Shown: positions 1 through 6,791 of the stretch, piece after piece
How positions within the stretch are numbered: the stretch's first letter is position 1
Layout of the letters: each line of letters starts with the position of its first letter
Source of the DNA: Prevotellaceae bacterium
GTDB lineage: Bacteria > Bacteroidota > Bacteroidia > Bacteroidales > Bacteroidaceae
NCBI GenBank assembly: GCA_021204545.1
Contig: JAJPZF010000251.1
Span: 1 to 11,537, forward strand
Length of the DNA stretch: 11,537 nucleotides
Direction: 5' to 3'
The notes under the pieces: model-generated
Database searches by the model: none
Told to the model about the DNA's origin: nothing
What the model saw: the letters and a program-made list of their open reading frames with translations, nothing else
Translations under genes and position numbers: made by a program

Positions 1-842
1 CCGACCGCATCTCCGCCTTCGACGTGGTGCTGCCCAAGGGCATACCCTTCAAGGGACAGGTGCTTAACCAGATAGCGGCCAACTTCCTTGATGCCACAGC
101 GGACATCGTGCCTAACTGGAAGCTCGCTACGCCTGACCCGATGGTGACTGTCGGCTTGAAGGCTGAAGGCTTCAAGGTGGAGATGATCATCCGTGGCTAC
201 CTCACTGGCTCAGCGTGGAGGGAGTACAAGAAGGGCTGCCGCTCGTTGTGCGGTGTCGCCCTGCCCGAGGGGATGAGGGAGAACGAGCGCTTCTCCGAGC
301 CTGTCATAACGCCTACCACGAAGGCTGAGGAGGGTCACGACGAGAACATATCAAGGGAGGAGATCATAAGCCAAGGACTTGTGAGCAAGGCTGACTACGA
401 GCTGATGGAGCGGTACACGAAAGCTCTCTTCAAGCGAGGCACTGAGATAGCCGCAACGAAGGGGCTGATACTGGTTGACACGAAGTATGAGTTCGGCAAG
501 CGGGACGGCAAGGTCATCCTCATCGACGAGATACACACGCCCGACTCCTCCCGCTACTTCTACGCCGACGGCTACGAGGACAAGTTCCTCAGGGGCGAGC
601 CGCAGCGGCAGCTCTCGAAGGAGTTCGTCCGCCAGTGGCTCATCTCCCAAGGCTTCATGAACGAGCCGGGACAGCGTATGCCTGAGATAACCGACGACTA
701 CGCCAAGAGCGTGTCAGACCGTTACATCGAGCTTTACGAGCATATCGTAGGGGAGACGTTCACCCCAGCTCCCGACGAAGGGGACATAGCGGGGCGCATT
801 GAGAGGAACATAACGCAGTGGCTTACCTCCAGGAACAGATAA
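1..842 (+). CDS. purC: Phosphoribosylaminoimidazole-succinocarboxamide synthase (SAICAR synthase), 5'-truncated by window edge
   Basis: PurC joins aspartate to CAIR using ATP to give SAICAR in cytoplasmic de novo purine synthesis. The reading frame is open from base 3 and begins with [15 protein letters not shown], a typical internal PurC stretch, so the GTG at 24 is not the real start and roughly 30-40 N-terminal residues lie upstream of the window. About 279 residues are visible; Bacteroidetes PurC proteins are usually about 310-315 long. Both SAICAR synthase signature regions are present: [12 protein letters not shown] near visible residues 58-69 and [11 protein letters not shown] near 155-165, the latter matching the D-x-K-x-E-F-G pattern. 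The substrate-loop sequence [12 protein letters not shown] follows. The frame stops with TAA at 840-842 and overlaps the next gene by 25 bases, so translational coupling with menG is likely. I see no lesion. The promoter is outside the window. Confidence 0.96.
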   Translation, partial: DRISAFDVVLPKGIPFKGQVLNQIAANFLDATADIVPNWKLATPDPMVTVGLKAEGFKVEMIIRGYLTGSAWREYKKGCRSLCGVALPEGMRENERFSEPVITPTTKAEEGHDENISREEIISQGLVSKADYELMERYTKALFKRGTEIAATKGLILVDTKYEFGKRDGKVILIDEIHTPDSSRYFYADGYEDKFLRGEPQRQLSKEFVRQWLISQGFMNEPGQRMPEITDDYAKSVSDRYIELYEHIVGETFTPAPDEGDIAGRIERNITQWLTSRNR

Positions 843-1558
843 AGCCCTACAGCCCCGAGGGAGGCAAGAGGGAGCAGGTGGGGGAGATGTTCGACAACAT
901 CGCTCCCGTCTACGACCGCCTCAACCATCTCTTAGCCCTTGGCATAGACCGCCGTTGGAGACGCACCGCCATCAGGGAGCTTGGCAAGCACGAGCCTCGA
1001 AGGATACTGGACGTATCGACAGGCACAGGGGACTTCGCCATCCTCACCGCCCGCCTGCTTAAGCCTCAACGCATCGTCGGGGCGGACATCTCTGAGGGGA
1101 TGATGCAGGTGGGGCGCAGGAAAGTGGAGGCAGAGGGCTTAAGCCAAGTCATCTCGTTCCAAAGGGAGGACTGCGAGCGTATGAGCTTCACCGACGCCTC
1201 CTTCGACGCCGTCACCGTTGCCTTCGGGGTGAGGAACTATGAGCACCTCGACCGTTGCCTCCGTGAGATGGGCAGGGTGCTTAGGCGGGGCGGGCATCTG
1301 CTTATCATCGAGCTGTCCTCCCCCGAGAGCTTCCCAATGCGTCAGCTCTTCCGCCTCTACTCCCACACCCTTATGCCGCTCGTCGGCAGGCTTGTCAGCC
1401 ACGACGGCAAGGCTTACGACTACCTTACCGCCAGCATCGAGGCGTTCCCCACTGCCAAGGCTATGACCGAGATCCTCAAGGCTAACGGCTTCCGCCTCCT
1501 GAGACTAAGGCGTATGACAGGCGGCATCTGCACTATGTATCTCGCAACACCAATATAA
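818..1558 (+). CDS. menG: Demethylmenaquinone methyltransferase (MenG/UbiE family)
   Basis: This SAM-dependent C-methyltransferase converts demethylmenaquinone to menaquinone, the respiratory quinone expected in Bacteroidetes; a ubiquinone role is unlikely in this lineage. The 246-residue length is normal for the family. Visible motifs are the first UbiE signature region ([16 protein letters not shown], residues 32-47), SAM-binding motif I ([11 protein letters not shown], 63-73), GADISEGMM, and the second UbiE signature region ([17 protein letters not shown]). The start is GTG at 818, inside the end of purC. The frame is closed by a TGA at 800-802, and the next possible starts would remove the conserved IKPYSPE...MFDNIAP region, so GTG 818 is the only sensible choice. 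A purine-rich GAGAGG lies at 801-806. The stop is 6 bases before aroE, so purC-menG-aroE look like one transcript. Confidence 0.95.
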   Translation: MAYLQEQIKPYSPEGGKREQVGEMFDNIAPVYDRLNHLLALGIDRRWRRTAIRELGKHEPRRILDVSTGTGDFAILTARLLKPQRIVGADISEGMMQVGRRKVEAEGLSQVISFQREDCERMSFTDASFDAVTVAFGVRNYEHLDRCLREMGRVLRRGGHLLIIELSSPESFPMRQLFRLYSHTLMPLVGRLVSHDGKAYDYLTASIEAFPTAKAMTEILKANGFRLLRLRRMTGGICTMYLATPI

Positions 1559-1564
1559 TAAGGA

Positions 1565-2302
1565 ATGGAAACGTACGGACTAATAGGCTACCCCCTCGGG
1601 CATTCGTTCAGCCGCGCCTTCTTCACCGACAAGTTCAAGCGTGAGGGCATCGACGCTGAGTACCGCAACTTCGAGATTAAGGAGGCGGCGATGCTGCTGG
1701 ATATAGTAAGGCAGACCCCGGGGCTGCGTGGGCTTAACTGCACCATCCCCCACAAGCAAGCCGTCATCCCCCTGCTCAGCTCCCTCAGCGACGAGGCACG
1801 GGAGATAGGGGCGGTGAACGTGATAAAGGTCTCGCCCGACGGCAGCCTTAAGGGCTACAACTCCGACATCATAGGCTTCAGCGAGAGCATCCGCCCCTTG
1901 CTGCAGCCCCATCATAGGCACGCCCTCGTCCTCGGCACGGGAGGAGCCTCGAAGGCAGTATGCCTTGGGCTCAGCAGGCTCGGGCTTAAGTGGACGTACG
2001 TCAGCCGCACCAAGAGGGAGGGCTGCCTCACCTATCAGGACGTGACGCCCGAGACGCTTAGCCAGTACGAGGTGATAGTGAACTGCTCGCCCGTCGGCAT
2101 GCACCCGCACGTTGACGAGGCGCCTGCCCTTCCCTACACGGCTCTCACGCCCCGCCACCTGCTCTACGACCTCGTCTACAACCCTGAGGAGTCCCGCTTC
2201 CTCCGTCTCGGCAAGGCGCAAGGGGCGACGGTGAAGGGAGGACTTGAGATGCTTCACCTGCAAGCCATCGCCAGCTGGAAGTTCTGGCATCAAGAAGAAT
2301 AA
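1565..2302 (+). CDS. aroE: Shikimate dehydrogenase (NADP-dependent)
   Basis: AroE reduces 3-dehydroshikimate to shikimate in the chorismate pathway, in the cytoplasm. The 245-residue length fits the short Bacteroidetes form. Family motifs appear in order: shikimate-binding HSFS at residues 13-16; NCTIPHK at 58-64, whose K64 is the expected catalytic lysine; YNSD at 98-101, whose D101 is the expected catalytic aspartate; the nucleotide-binding glycine loop GTGGASKA at 124-131; NCSPVGMHP at 173-181; and KGGLEMLHLQA at 224-234. The usual NTD reads NSD here, a conservative change. It starts with ATG 6 bases after the menG stop, preceded by AATAAGGA, and ends 6 bases before a lipoprotein gene. All key residues are present, so it should be active. 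A quinate dehydrogenase role is possible but less likely in this context. Confidence 0.95.
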   Translation: METYGLIGYPLGHSFSRAFFTDKFKREGIDAEYRNFEIKEAAMLLDIVRQTPGLRGLNCTIPHKQAVIPLLSSLSDEAREIGAVNVIKVSPDGSLKGYNSDIIGFSESIRPLLQPHHRHALVLGTGGASKAVCLGLSRLGLKWTYVSRTKREGCLTYQDVTPETLSQYEVIVNCSPVGMHPHVDEAPALPYTALTPRHLLYDLVYNPEESRFLRLGKAQGATVKGGLEMLHLQAIASWKFWHQEE

Positions 2303-2308
2303 TACCCT

Positions 2309-2857
2309 ATGACCAAGACCTTACTGATAACAACAATCGCAACGCTCTGCCTCATTGGCTGCGACAAGGTGGACCTCGACGCCACGGATTCCCCGGGCGC
2401 AATCAGCAAGACCGAGCCCGTCGGTCACGGGCTTGGCACACAGGAGCGACCGCTGACGCCCGACGAGATGCTTGAGGGCGTGATGCCCCAGTCGGCAAGC
2501 GACTGCTGGGTGATGGGCTATGCCGTGGGCAGCACATACAGGTCGCTGAGCAACGCCGTTTTCGGTGTCCCCACTACCTACAGCACCAACATCCTGCTCG
2601 CTTCCGACTCTCTGTGCGAGGACGCGAGCCAGTGCGTCGCCGCGGAGCTTACCAGCACCTCCATGAAGAACCAGTTCAGCCTCTCGCTCTATCCCGAGGG
2701 CTTCCGCCAGTTCGTGGTGCTTGAGGGCACCTTCGGCACGTACTTCTCGCAGGCGGGACTGCGAAGCGTCTCCGCCGGCTACTGGCTGCCCAGCTTCGAC
2801 CTCAGCCCAATCTGCCCCGCCCCGCAAGAGTGGGAGGAGCAGGACTACACCTTTTAG
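2309..2857 (+). CDS. Small lipoprotein, DUF6359-like
   Basis: This is a predicted exported lipoprotein of 182 residues. It has a lysine near the N-terminus, a hydrophobic stretch (residues 5-17) and a lipobox LIGC at 15-18 with C18 as the lipidation site. After an acidic linker, residues 42-158 follow the pattern I associate with DUF6359 from Bacteroidetes: GTQERPLTPDEML, then CWVMGYAVG, then STNILLASDS, then a two-part end with LYPEGFRQFVVLEGTFGTYF and a final aromatic segment. The family assignment is from memory of that pattern, not a search, and the function of DUF6359 is not known to me. Mature cysteines at 66, 103, 109 and 169 could form disulfides outside the cytoplasm (inference). It starts 6 bases after aroE, so it is probably co-transcribed, although its role need not be linked to aromatic synthesis. 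A hairpin follows 20 bases after the stop. Confidence 0.75.
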   Translation: MTKTLLITTIATLCLIGCDKVDLDATDSPGAISKTEPVGHGLGTQERPLTPDEMLEGVMPQSASDCWVMGYAVGSTYRSLSNAVFGVPTTYSTNILLASDSLCEDASQCVAAELTSTSMKNQFSLSLYPEGFRQFVVLEGTFGTYFSQAGLRSVSAGYWLPSFDLSPICPAPQEWEEQDYTF

Positions 2858-2877
2858 CTCTTAGTTCCCAAAGGTAG

Positions 2878-2903
2878 CGGCTACCCTTCGCCAAGGGTAG
2901 CCG
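2878..2903 (+). terminator. Perfect 11-bp hairpin after the purC operon, possible terminator
   Basis: The arms CGGCTACCCTT (2878-2888) and AAGGGTAGCCG (2893-2903) are perfect complements with a 4-base loop CGCC. It sits 20 bases after the lipoprotein stop, where the purC-menG-aroE-lipoprotein transcript should end. There is no T-tract after it, so it is not a classical intrinsic terminator. It may stop or protect the 3' end of the transcript. Confidence 0.45.
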
Positions 2904-2966
2904 TGACTCGTCGTGGCCCCTGTACCGTACCCTCCGTTGTCCCTGTATAACACCCTTCATACACCT

Positions 2967-3054
2967 GCTAACAAGCACCTCAGTTGAGGTGCTAACAAGC
3001 AGGTCAATTGAGGTGCTATCAAGCAGGCCTTTACACCTGCTATCAAGCAGGTGT
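2967..3054. repeat. Tandem repeat with 24-bp period, about 3.7 copies
   Basis: The core GCTA(A/T)CAAGCA begins at 2967, 2991, 3015 and 3039, exactly 24 bases apart. Copies 1 and 2 share GCTAACAAGCA and end TTGAGGT; copies 3 and 4 share GCTATCAAGCAGG. Copy 1 contains the near-palindrome CACCTCAGTTGAGGTG, and copies 3-4 hold CACCTGC and GCAGGTG in opposite orientation (3034-3040 and 3047-3053), so the array can fold in several ways. The period is a multiple of three, but no start codon or ribosome site opens a frame through it, so I treat it as non-coding. Confidence 0.85.
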
Positions 3055-3100
3055 ACGACACTTGTAACGAAGGCGTGACGAAGCCTCAACGCTACCCTTG

Positions 3101-3118
3101 GCCTCGCCTCGGCGAGGC
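3101..3118. repeat. G+C-rich palindrome in the intergenic region
   Basis: GCCTCGCC (3101-3108) and GGCGAGGC (3111-3118) are perfect complements around two bases. It lies between the 24-bp repeat and the DUF805 promoter, and is preceded by GCTACCCTT at 3091-3099, which is also part of the left arm of the hairpin at 2878. It could be a protein-binding site or a second weak transcript end. There is no T-tract. Confidence 0.4.
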
Positions 3119-3163
3119 GACGGCGGCGGAGAGCCGTTATCCATGAAAAAGACAGCCTAAGAG

Positions 3164-3194
3164 TTGGCGCGGACAAGGCTTTTGCGTAATTTAG
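3164..3194 (+). promoter_or_regulatory. Bacteroidetes-type promoter for the DUF805 gene
   Basis: TTG at 3164-3166 and TAATTTAG at 3187-3194 are separated by 20 bases. This is close to the Bacteroidetes primary sigma pattern of a -33 TTTG and a -7 TAnnTTTG, with one mismatch in each box. Transcription would start near 3200 and leave a leader of about 30 bases before ATG 3234. The call is pattern-based only. Confidence 0.5.
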
Positions 3195-3233
3195 CCAGCG
3201 AAGTAAGACGCGAACCTTAAAAGTACTGATACA

Positions 3234-3590
3234 ATGATGACGTTCAAAGAGTCTGCCCGCAAGTGTCTCACCGAGTATGCCACCTTCAAGGGGCGTGCCT
3301 CGCGCCCGGAGTTCTGGTGGTTCTTCCTTGCCAACTTCGTGCTGCAAGTCCTCTTCTGGGCGCTTAGGCGCTTCTTCCCCTACGTTGACGTGGTGACGAG
3401 GCTCATCACCATCCTGCTTATCCTGCCCAACCTTGCCGTCTCCGTGCGCCGTATGCACGACACGGAGCGCCGTGGCTGGTGGGTGCTGCTGCCCATAGTC
3501 AACCTTATCTTCTGGGCTTTGCCAGGCACTCAGGGCGAGAACAAGTATGGGGCTGTCGTGCCTGAGCACCCGGTAGAGGAGGAAGACTGA
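3234..3590 (+). CDS. DUF805 family inner-membrane protein
   Basis: This 118-residue protein matches the DUF805 pattern (relatives include E. coli YhaH/YhaI). It begins with a short amphipathic lead, then YATFKGRASRPEFWWFF (residues 15-31), which carries the FxGRxxRxEFW signature. A hydrophobic segment follows at about 27-46 and another at about 55-71. Next come LAVSVRRMHDTERRGWW (67-83), a short hydrophobic stretch to about 96, and GENKYG at 101-106. The family's biochemical role is unknown. The usual HDTGRSGWW reads HDTERRGWW here. Two ATGs stand in tandem at 3234 and 3237; either could be used. It has its own promoter-like site upstream and converges with the minus-strand YbjN-like pair, only 5 bases separating the two stop codons, so the two transcripts probably overlap at their 3' ends. 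Confidence 0.9.
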   Translation: MMTFKESARKCLTEYATFKGRASRPEFWWFFLANFVLQVLFWALRRFFPYVDVVTRLITILLILPNLAVSVRRMHDTERRGWWVLLPIVNLIFWALPGTQGENKYGAVVPEHPVEEED

Positions 3591-3595
3591 AGCTC

Positions 3596-3997
3596 CTATT
3601 CCCTCAGCTCAAGCATAGTCTTGCGCAGCAGGCTGCCCACCACGGCGAGGGCGCTGGCTGAGCGCCTAAGGGCTTCCCTGAGCGCGGGCCCGTCCTCGTA
3701 GAAGAAGTCGCAGAGGGCGGAGACGTGCCTCATCCGCTCGTCCACGATCACCCTTGCAAGGCGCAGCTCCCTCGTCAGCTTGTTCGCTGCCACGAGGCAG
3801 GCCGACTGCTCGCCGTCCTCAATCGTGTGCAGCTGAGGCAGCAGCACCACCACGTAAGGCTCCTCCCCGTCTCCCGCGAGGGCGTAGAGCGTCTTCATCT
3901 CGTAGGTGAACCTTACGTCGCCGTCGTCGTCCACCGTTGCCGCCAGCCCAAGCTCCTCGAGGGCAGCGGCGATTGCCTCTCTCTTGTTTGTCTTCAT
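3596..3997 (-). CDS. YbjN-like small protein, second of a tandem pair
   Basis: This 133-residue soluble protein has no signal peptide or membrane segment. Its layout resembles YbjN-domain proteins of Bacteroidetes, which adopt a fold related to type III secretion chaperones. An N-terminal helix with LEELGL (residues 13-18) is followed by a beta segment DGDVRFTYEMKTLYAL (25-40), then YVVVLLPQL (48-56), a helix with AANKLTRELRL (70-80), and a C-terminal helix. It is clearly a paralogue of the gene just upstream (shared F-x-YE-x-KTL, then LP, then A-x-KL). Its ATG overlaps the upstream TGA in an ATGA, indicating translational coupling. Function is unknown; by fold it may bind a partner protein, perhaps the AAA+ ATPase encoded first in the operon (inference). 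The family call is by eye. Confidence 0.7.
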   Translation of the reverse strand: MKTNKREAIAAALEELGLAATVDDDGDVRFTYEMKTLYALAGDGEEPYVVVLLPQLHTIEDGEQSACLVAANKLTRELRLARVIVDERMRHVSALCDFFYEDGPALREALRRSASALAVVGSLLRKTMLELRE

Positions 3998-4386
3998 ACT
4001 CCCGCCTCCTCGCCAATGAGCTGGCAGGCAAGCTGGAAGGCTGCCTCAAGGTGCACTATGGCGTGCGAGACGGCGAGCTTCACGTCCTCCTCTCCCAGCA
4101 GCTCACGCTCGAGGAAGAGCCAGAGCGAGTCCCCCAGGCGGCAAGCCTTCACGTACTTGAGCGTGGAGTTAAGCTTCTCGGCCAAGGCGTGGAAGGCCGA
4201 GTGGTCTGCCTCGTTGTAGTCGAGGATGCCGGGCAGGGCGACGCTGAGGAAGCTCTCGTCGTCGCTCAGGAGGTAGATGAGGGTCTTGCCCTCGTAGCTG
4301 AAGCTGTAGCCGAAGTCCTCCAGTTGCCTTGTCTGGAAGCCAAGCTCGCCGAGTGCCTTAAGCACCCTTTCTTGTGTTGTGTCCAT
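3994..4386 (-). CDS. YbjN-like small protein, first of a tandem pair
   Basis: This 130-residue cytoplasmic protein is a paralogue of the next gene in the operon. Residues 4-18 form a helix ending in LGELGF. FGYSFSYEGKTLIYLL (25-40) is the conserved beta region typical of YbjN-like proteins. LSVALPGIL follows at 47-55, LAEKLNSTLKYVKA at 68-81, and an aromatic strand DSLWLFLE at 86-93. A C-terminal helix carries LEAAFQLACQLI. No enzyme motif is seen. It begins 24 bases after the AAA+ gene stop, with AAAGGA in that gap as a possible ribosome site, and its stop overlaps the next start by 4 bases. It probably works with its twin, possibly as a heterodimer, and with the ATPase (inference). Confidence 0.7.
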   Translation of the reverse strand: MDTTQERVLKALGELGFQTRQLEDFGYSFSYEGKTLIYLLSDDESFLSVALPGILDYNEADHSAFHALAEKLNSTLKYVKACRLGDSLWLFLERELLGEEDVKLAVSHAIVHLEAAFQLACQLIGEEAGV

Positions 4387-4410
4387 ATCAGTAGTGTTTA
4401 ATCCTTTGCG

Positions 4411-5364
4411 TTATCTGAAGCCGAGCCTGTGCTGCCCCTGCGCCTGCCTTGGCGAAAGCTCGAGGCGCACCCGCTCGTACTCCCTCAGGTCCTTCTCCAG
4501 GACAGAGGGCGAGCGCCTGCGTATGGCAGCCTCAAGGGCTTCCTCGGTTATGCCGGGCAGCCCAGCCTCCCCGAGGGCGACGCTCTCGTTGAACGTCTTG
4601 CGCGAGGCAGCCTTGACGATGTAGTCAATGTCGCTGCAAGTGTAGCCCTCGGTGAGGCGTGCAAGGCGCTCGTAGTCAATGTCCTTGTCGCCGGGCAGGC
4701 GTGAGAGCGCGAGGCGGAAGAGCCTCAGGCGCACCTCGTGGTCGGGCATGCCGATGTACACCAGCTCGTCTATCCTGCCCGTCCGCAGCACGGAGCGGTC
4801 TATGCGCTCGGGGTGGTTGGTGGCTGCGAGCACGTACACTCCCCTCTCGCCCGCCTGCTGCAGGCGGCACAGGAACTCGTTCACCTCCCCGTTGATGCTC
4901 TGCCCTCCCTCCTCGGCGGTGCGGCGTGGCGCCATAGCGTCGAACTCGTCGAAGAAGAGCACCACGGGGGCTTCCCTCTCAGCCTTGCTGAACACCTCCG
5001 CTATCCTCTGCTGCGTGCCGTGCACCCAGGTGGAGGCAAGGTCGTCGGGCACTATCTTTATGAAGCCTACTCCTGCCTCCTCGGCCATCTTCTCGGCGAA
5101 GTATGTCTTGCCGCAGCCGCTCGGTCCCCAGAAGAGCATCGAAGGCGGGCGGATGCCGTAAGCCTCGGCTCGCTCCTTGTGCCTGAGTACGTTGATGAAT
5201 CCTTCCCTCACCGTCTGCTTAAGCTCCTCCATGCCAGCCACGTCGCCGAAGCCGAGCCCCTTGCCTTTCACTTGCGGGGCGGCTGCCTGCTCCGCCGCCT
5301 TCGGTGGAGCGGCGTTCCCGCCGAGCCGCCTGAGCCACGCCCTTTCCTCGTCTGTCACTGTCAT
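4411..5364 (-). CDS. AAA+ ATPase (FtsH/SpoVK-like AAA module, no protease domain)
   Basis: A cytoplasmic ATPase of 317 residues from the chosen start. The N-terminal 35 residues are short and Ala/Pro-rich. The AAA module starts at GFGDVAGMEELKQ (38-50). Walker A is GPSGCGKT (80-87), Walker B VVLFFDEFD (134-142), sensor 1 ATNHPE (181-186), and RSVLRTGRID (190-199) supplies the likely arginine fingers. The small helical domain has TEGYTCSDIDYIV (238-250). There is no zinc-protease domain, so it is not FtsH; it resembles stand-alone AAA remodelling ATPases. The frame stays open up to an ATG at 5523, but residues before ATG 5364 look non-protein-like and a promoter-like site lies inside that stretch. 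ATG 5364 is preceded by AAAGGAG 12 bases away, so I prefer it. It leads an operon with two YbjN-like proteins, which may be adaptors or substrates (inference). Confidence 0.88.
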   Translation of the reverse strand: MTVTDEERAWLRRLGGNAAPPKAAEQAAAPQVKGKGLGFGDVAGMEELKQTVREGFINVLRHKERAEAYGIRPPSMLFWGPSGCGKTYFAEKMAEEAGVGFIKIVPDDLASTWVHGTQQRIAEVFSKAEREAPVVLFFDEFDAMAPRRTAEEGGQSINGEVNEFLCRLQQAGERGVYVLAATNHPERIDRSVLRTGRIDELVYIGMPDHEVRLRLFRLALSRLPGDKDIDYERLARLTEGYTCSDIDYIVKAASRKTFNESVALGEAGLPGITEEALEAAIRRRSPSVLEKDLREYERVRLELSPRQAQGQHRLGFR

Positions 5365-5463
5365 AGCTGCTCTTTCTCCTTTGTCGTTACGCCCATTTAT
5401 GCAGAGCGGAGGCGGAAAGTAACCATCGCGCGGGGCGATGATTGTCCGCAGGTCGCCGGAGAC

Positions 5464-5499
5464 TATATATATATAAAGGGGCGTGCCTGGCAAGCCAAA
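5464..5499 (-). promoter_or_regulatory. Tentative promoter for the AAA+/YbjN operon with a (TA)6 tract
   Basis: On the minus strand TTTG (5499-5496) is followed after 20 bases by an alternating TA tract, TATATATATATA (5475-5464), which could serve as the -7 region although it lacks the TTTG end. The start site would be near 5460 and the leader about 95 bases, containing a small hairpin CATCGC/GCGATG at 5424-5440. Weak support. Confidence 0.3.
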
Positions 5500-5549
5500 G
5501 CTTTCTTCCGCTAATTTGAGCATGACAGCAAAATAATTCCGCAGTATTC

Positions 5550-5581
5550 TTTGAGCTTATGGGAATATCGGCATACCTTTG
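5550..5581 (+). promoter_or_regulatory. Bacteroidetes-type promoter for the PrsW-type operon
   Basis: TTTG at 5550-5553 and TACCTTTG at 5574-5581 are 20 bases apart, an exact match to both boxes of the Bacteroidetes primary promoter (TTTG, about 19-20 bases, TAnnTTTG). Transcription would start near 5588, giving a leader of about 50 bases. This places the upstream in-frame ATG at 5559 before the transcript start and supports ATG 5637 as the real start. Confidence 0.65.
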
Positions 5582-5636
5582 TCGCATCTTTTATAAGCTT
5601 TTCTCAGGTGTTTATAAAACAAAAGAAAGGAACACA

Positions 5637-6791
5637 ATGAGATACTGCGGTAATTGTGGCAGAGAGATGCCGGATGATGGCACTTTCTGCGGTTATTGCG
5701 GCGCTCCCGTCTCCAAGGAAGCGGGAGGCTACGCAAAAGACAACACTGCCAGGAAGGAGGCGCGTTCCTCTAACTCCCCGATTGTCGGGGGGATAAGCGA
5801 CTACGTCGGCAACACTCACTCGGTGCAGCTGAACTGGAAGGTGTTGTTCGCGGACGTTTTCAAGAGGCACACGAGGGAGGAGGCCGAGGACATTTTCATC
5901 TGCGGCACGACGAGGACAACGCCGCCCCTGAACGAAATATCCGACACCTGGCCGAAGCCGTGGCTCTACAGCAGGGTTTTCCTCTGTTTTCTCGTGACGT
6001 ACGTGCTGCTTTACGTGTGCAGTGTCACTTTTGACAACGCGAACGCATACCCCGGGCTTATAGTCATCGGCGCATTCGCCGTGCCTTTCACCACGCTTGT
6101 CCTGTTCCTTGAGATGAATGTCTTCAGGAACATCAGCGTTTACAACGTGATGAAGTTCTTCCTGATAGGGGGCGGGGCATCGCTTGTCGTGACTCTTTTT
6201 CTCTTTAGTCTGGACGTTGTGGACACCGACCCGTCGTCCGCGTGGGGAGCCATGATGGTTGGAGTGACAGAAGAGCTGGGGAAACTTGTCATTGTGTACA
6301 TACTCATCAAGAGTCTTCCCTCGTGCGATTACATTCTTTGTGCGCTTCTTGTGGGCGCTTGCGTGGGGGCTGGCTTCGCGGCCTTCGAGTCGGCGGGCTA
6401 TGCCATGCGGCTTATGCTCTCGATGGTCAGCTATTTCAGCGCTTATGGCGTGAGCATTCCCGCTGAACAAATGATGGACAGCGTCACGAACATAATATAT
6501 CTGCGCGGACTCCTCGCCCCCGGCGGCCACGTGGCGTGGGCTGCCGTCAGCGGAGCCGCACTGATCTTGGCGAAAGGCTCGGGTTCTCTTACAACTTCCG
6601 TCTTCTCGCGCGGCCGTTTCTGGAAGATATTTTTGATTCCCGTCGTGCTTCATGGCCTGTGGGACGCTCCTTTCCTGAGCGAAGGCTACGTGAAGTATGT
6701 GATATTGCTGGTGCTTGTCTGGGTTTTTGTTATGGTGTTCATCAACATGGGCCTCGACGAAGTGAAGGAAATCAAAAGAAAATACACGTAA
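5637..6791 (+). CDS. Zinc-ribbon PrsW-type intramembrane protease
   Basis: A polytopic membrane protein of 384 residues. The N-terminus is a zinc ribbon with C4-x2-C7 and C18-x2-C21. Residues about 22-105 are a polar linker. From about 108 there are roughly eight hydrophobic segments (about 108-132, 140-160, 172-192, 205-226, 231-256, 293-312, 328-346, 352-371). All three motifs of the PrsW glutamic-type protease family are intact: EELGK (212-216), FAAFE (247-251) and HGLWD (339-343). GGHVAW (296-301) also matches the family. PrsW cleaves the anti-sigma factor RsiW in Bacillus; the substrate here is unknown. ATG 5637 is chosen over ATG 5559 because AAGGA lies 7 bases before it, the zinc ribbon begins right after it, and the promoter lies between them. 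The stop is directly followed by the next gene's ATG, so the two are co-translated and probably act together. Confidence 0.88.
   Translation: MRYCGNCGREMPDDGTFCGYCGAPVSKEAGGYAKDNTARKEARSSNSPIVGGISDYVGNTHSVQLNWKVLFADVFKRHTREEAEDIFICGTTRTTPPLNEISDTWPKPWLYSRVFLCFLVTYVLLYVCSVTFDNANAYPGLIVIGAFAVPFTTLVLFLEMNVFRNISVYNVMKFFLIGGGASLVVTLFLFSLDVVDTDPSSAWGAMMVGVTEELGKLVIVYILIKSLPSCDYILCALLVGACVGAGFAAFESAGYAMRLMLSMVSYFSAYGVSIPAEQMMDSVTNIIYLRGLLAPGGHVAWAAVSGAALILAKGSGSLTTSVFSRGRFWKIFLIPVVLHGLWDAPFLSEGYVKYVILLVLVWVFVMVFINMGLDEVKEIKRKYT

Noticed and set aside
3143..3160. Tiny frame ATG AAA AAG ACA GCC TAA as a leader peptide
   Set aside because: Five codons with no ribosome site, located upstream of the likely DUF805 transcript start, so probably not translated.
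2802..3569. 255-residue minus-strand open frame across the intergenic repeats and DUF805
   Set aside because: It is antisense to a clear DUF805 gene, its middle is just the 24-bp repeat read as an 8-residue repeat, and it lacks a ribosome site or domain.
4411..5364. FtsH protease
   Set aside because: The AAA module is FtsH-like, but there are no N-terminal membrane helices and no HExxH zinc-protease domain; the protein ends about 40 residues after the AAA small domain.
5365..5523. N-terminal extension of the AAA+ ATPase to ATG 5523
   Set aside because: The extra 53 residues look like translated promoter DNA, including the TA tract read as YIYI. ATG 5364 has a purine-rich site upstream and gives a normal AAA start.
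5559..5636. N-terminal extension of the PrsW-type protein to ATG 5559
   Set aside because: ATG 5559 lies between the promoter boxes, before the predicted transcript start. ATG 5637 has AAGGA at good spacing and leads directly into the zinc ribbon.
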